In this document: positions 4,803 to 5,221 of the stretch, piece by piece
How positions within the stretch are numbered: position 1 is the stretch's first letter
Layout: every line of letters starts with the position of its first letter
Source of the DNA: Candidatus Competibacteraceae bacterium
GTDB taxonomy: Bacteria; Pseudomonadota; Gammaproteobacteria; Competibacterales; Competibacteraceae
Direction: 5' to 3'
Assembly: GCA_020445005.1 (NCBI GenBank)
Contig: JAGRHM010000479.1
Span: 1-5,221, forward strand
Length of the DNA: 5,221 nt
Notes under the pieces: generated by a model
Told to the model about the DNA's origin: nothing
The model's database searches: none
Seen by the model: only the letters and a program-made list of their open reading frames with translations
Translations under genes and position numbers: made by a program

Positions 4803-5221
4803 ATGAAACCTGATTCCGCTACGGACCGATCCAGTCCGCCTGCCCCAGGGATGGCTCCGCGCGCCAGAACGTTGCTGGTAGCGGCCGTCGCAATACTGGC
4901 TTTCGGACTGGGATTATGGTTGAACTTCGGACTCCTTCCTGACCGCGTCGACCCACCGGCCATTGCCGGCATCTTCCTGGAGCCGCCCCGGTCGGTCGAG
5001 GATTTCACGCTGATCGACCAGACCGGCCAGCCATTCACCAAGGATCGCTGGCACGGCAAATGGACTTTTCTCTACTTTGGCTACACCTTTTGCCCCGATA
5101 TCTGCCCCTTGACGCTACTGGAGCTGAGCAAGATGCAGAAAATCCTGGCGCAGGAGCATCTGGATCAGAACAACGCCTATCTGTTCATTTCCGTGGACCC
5201 GGCCCGGGACACTCCGGAACG
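4803..5221 (+). CDS. SCO1/SenC family copper-binding protein, 3' end outside window
   Basis: The first 139 residues of an SCO family protein (SCO1/SenC, thioredoxin fold), a membrane-anchored copper carrier and thiol reductase for CuA assembly in cytochrome c oxidase. A hydrophilic start is followed by a membrane anchor at about 23-45 (TLLVAAVAILAFGLGLWL), placing the domain in the periplasm. Then come DFTLIDQTGQPFT at 67-79, the strand FLYFGYTFCPDICPL with the copper-binding CxxxC pair C97 and C101, and ISVDPARDTPE at 129-139. The third copper ligand, a His expected some tens of residues later, lies beyond the window, so it cannot be confirmed. ATG 4803 follows the PCuAC stop by 8 bp without a clear Shine-Dalgarno sequence, which suggests translation within one operon. 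The frame is open to the last base. Confidence 0.93.
   Translation, partial: MKPDSATDRSSPPAPGMAPRARTLLVAAVAILAFGLGLWLNFGLLPDRVDPPAIAGIFLEPPRSVEDFTLIDQTGQPFTKDRWHGKWTFLYFGYTFCPDICPLTLLELSKMQKILAQEHLDQNNAYLFISVDPARDTPE

Noticed and set aside
1..5221. CRISPR array, tRNA, rRNA or insertion-sequence ends
   Set aside because: No regularly spaced identical repeats, no cloverleaf-like segments, and no terminal inverted repeats with target duplication were seen by eye; the GGTGGAT elements are too few and unevenly spaced for an array.

Overview
The window looks like chromosomal DNA of a GC-rich proteobacterium, probably a gammaproteobacterium. That assignment is inference from codon use, from the adjacent PCuAC and SCO copper-chaperone genes, and from short GGTGGAT/ATCCACC palindromic repeats between genes. 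All supported genes lie on the + strand. The right half looks like ordinary housekeeping DNA. The left half looks accessory: an AT-rich orphan reading frame, an Rpn-type nuclease gene bracketed by palindromic repeats, and a toxin-antitoxin pair.

Layout. 1-367: AT-rich reading frame of unknown function, possibly truncated by the window edge. 418-447: first palindromic repeat. 476-1375: Rpn/PD-(D/E)XK transposase-like nuclease with an alanine-rich heptad-repeat tail that contains 21-bp DNA tandem repeats. 1424-1502: two more copies of the palindromic repeat in opposite orientations. 1540-1590: candidate promoter and operator, with a 10-bp direct repeat at an 11-bp period. 1597-2267: VapB-like antitoxin and VapC-like PIN toxin, overlapping by one base. 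2365-3230: exported rhodanese-like protein without the catalytic cysteine, with the reading frame broken near 2945-2975. 3275-4204: membrane-anchored transglutaminase-like protein with an intact Cys-His-Asp triad. 4221-4264: symmetric sites and an extended -10 promoter. 4303-4794: periplasmic PCu(A)C copper chaperone. 4803 to the window end: SCO1/SenC-type copper/thioredoxin-fold protein, cut by the window edge.

How they work together. PCuAC and SCO form a compact two-gene unit (8-bp gap) with its own promoter; in known systems this pair delivers copper to the CuA centre of cytochrome c oxidase outside the cytoplasmic membrane. The rhodanese-like and transglutaminase-like genes are close neighbours (44-bp gap) and both products appear to leave the cytoplasm, so they may act together, but nothing in the sequence shows their substrate. 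The VapBC pair is a self-contained, probably autoregulated module.

I see no clear new system. The points most worth checking are the palindromic repeats around the Rpn gene, the frame break and lost cysteine in the rhodanese-like gene, the Glu-to-Gln change in the PIN toxin, and the palindrome centred on the -10 box of the copper operon.
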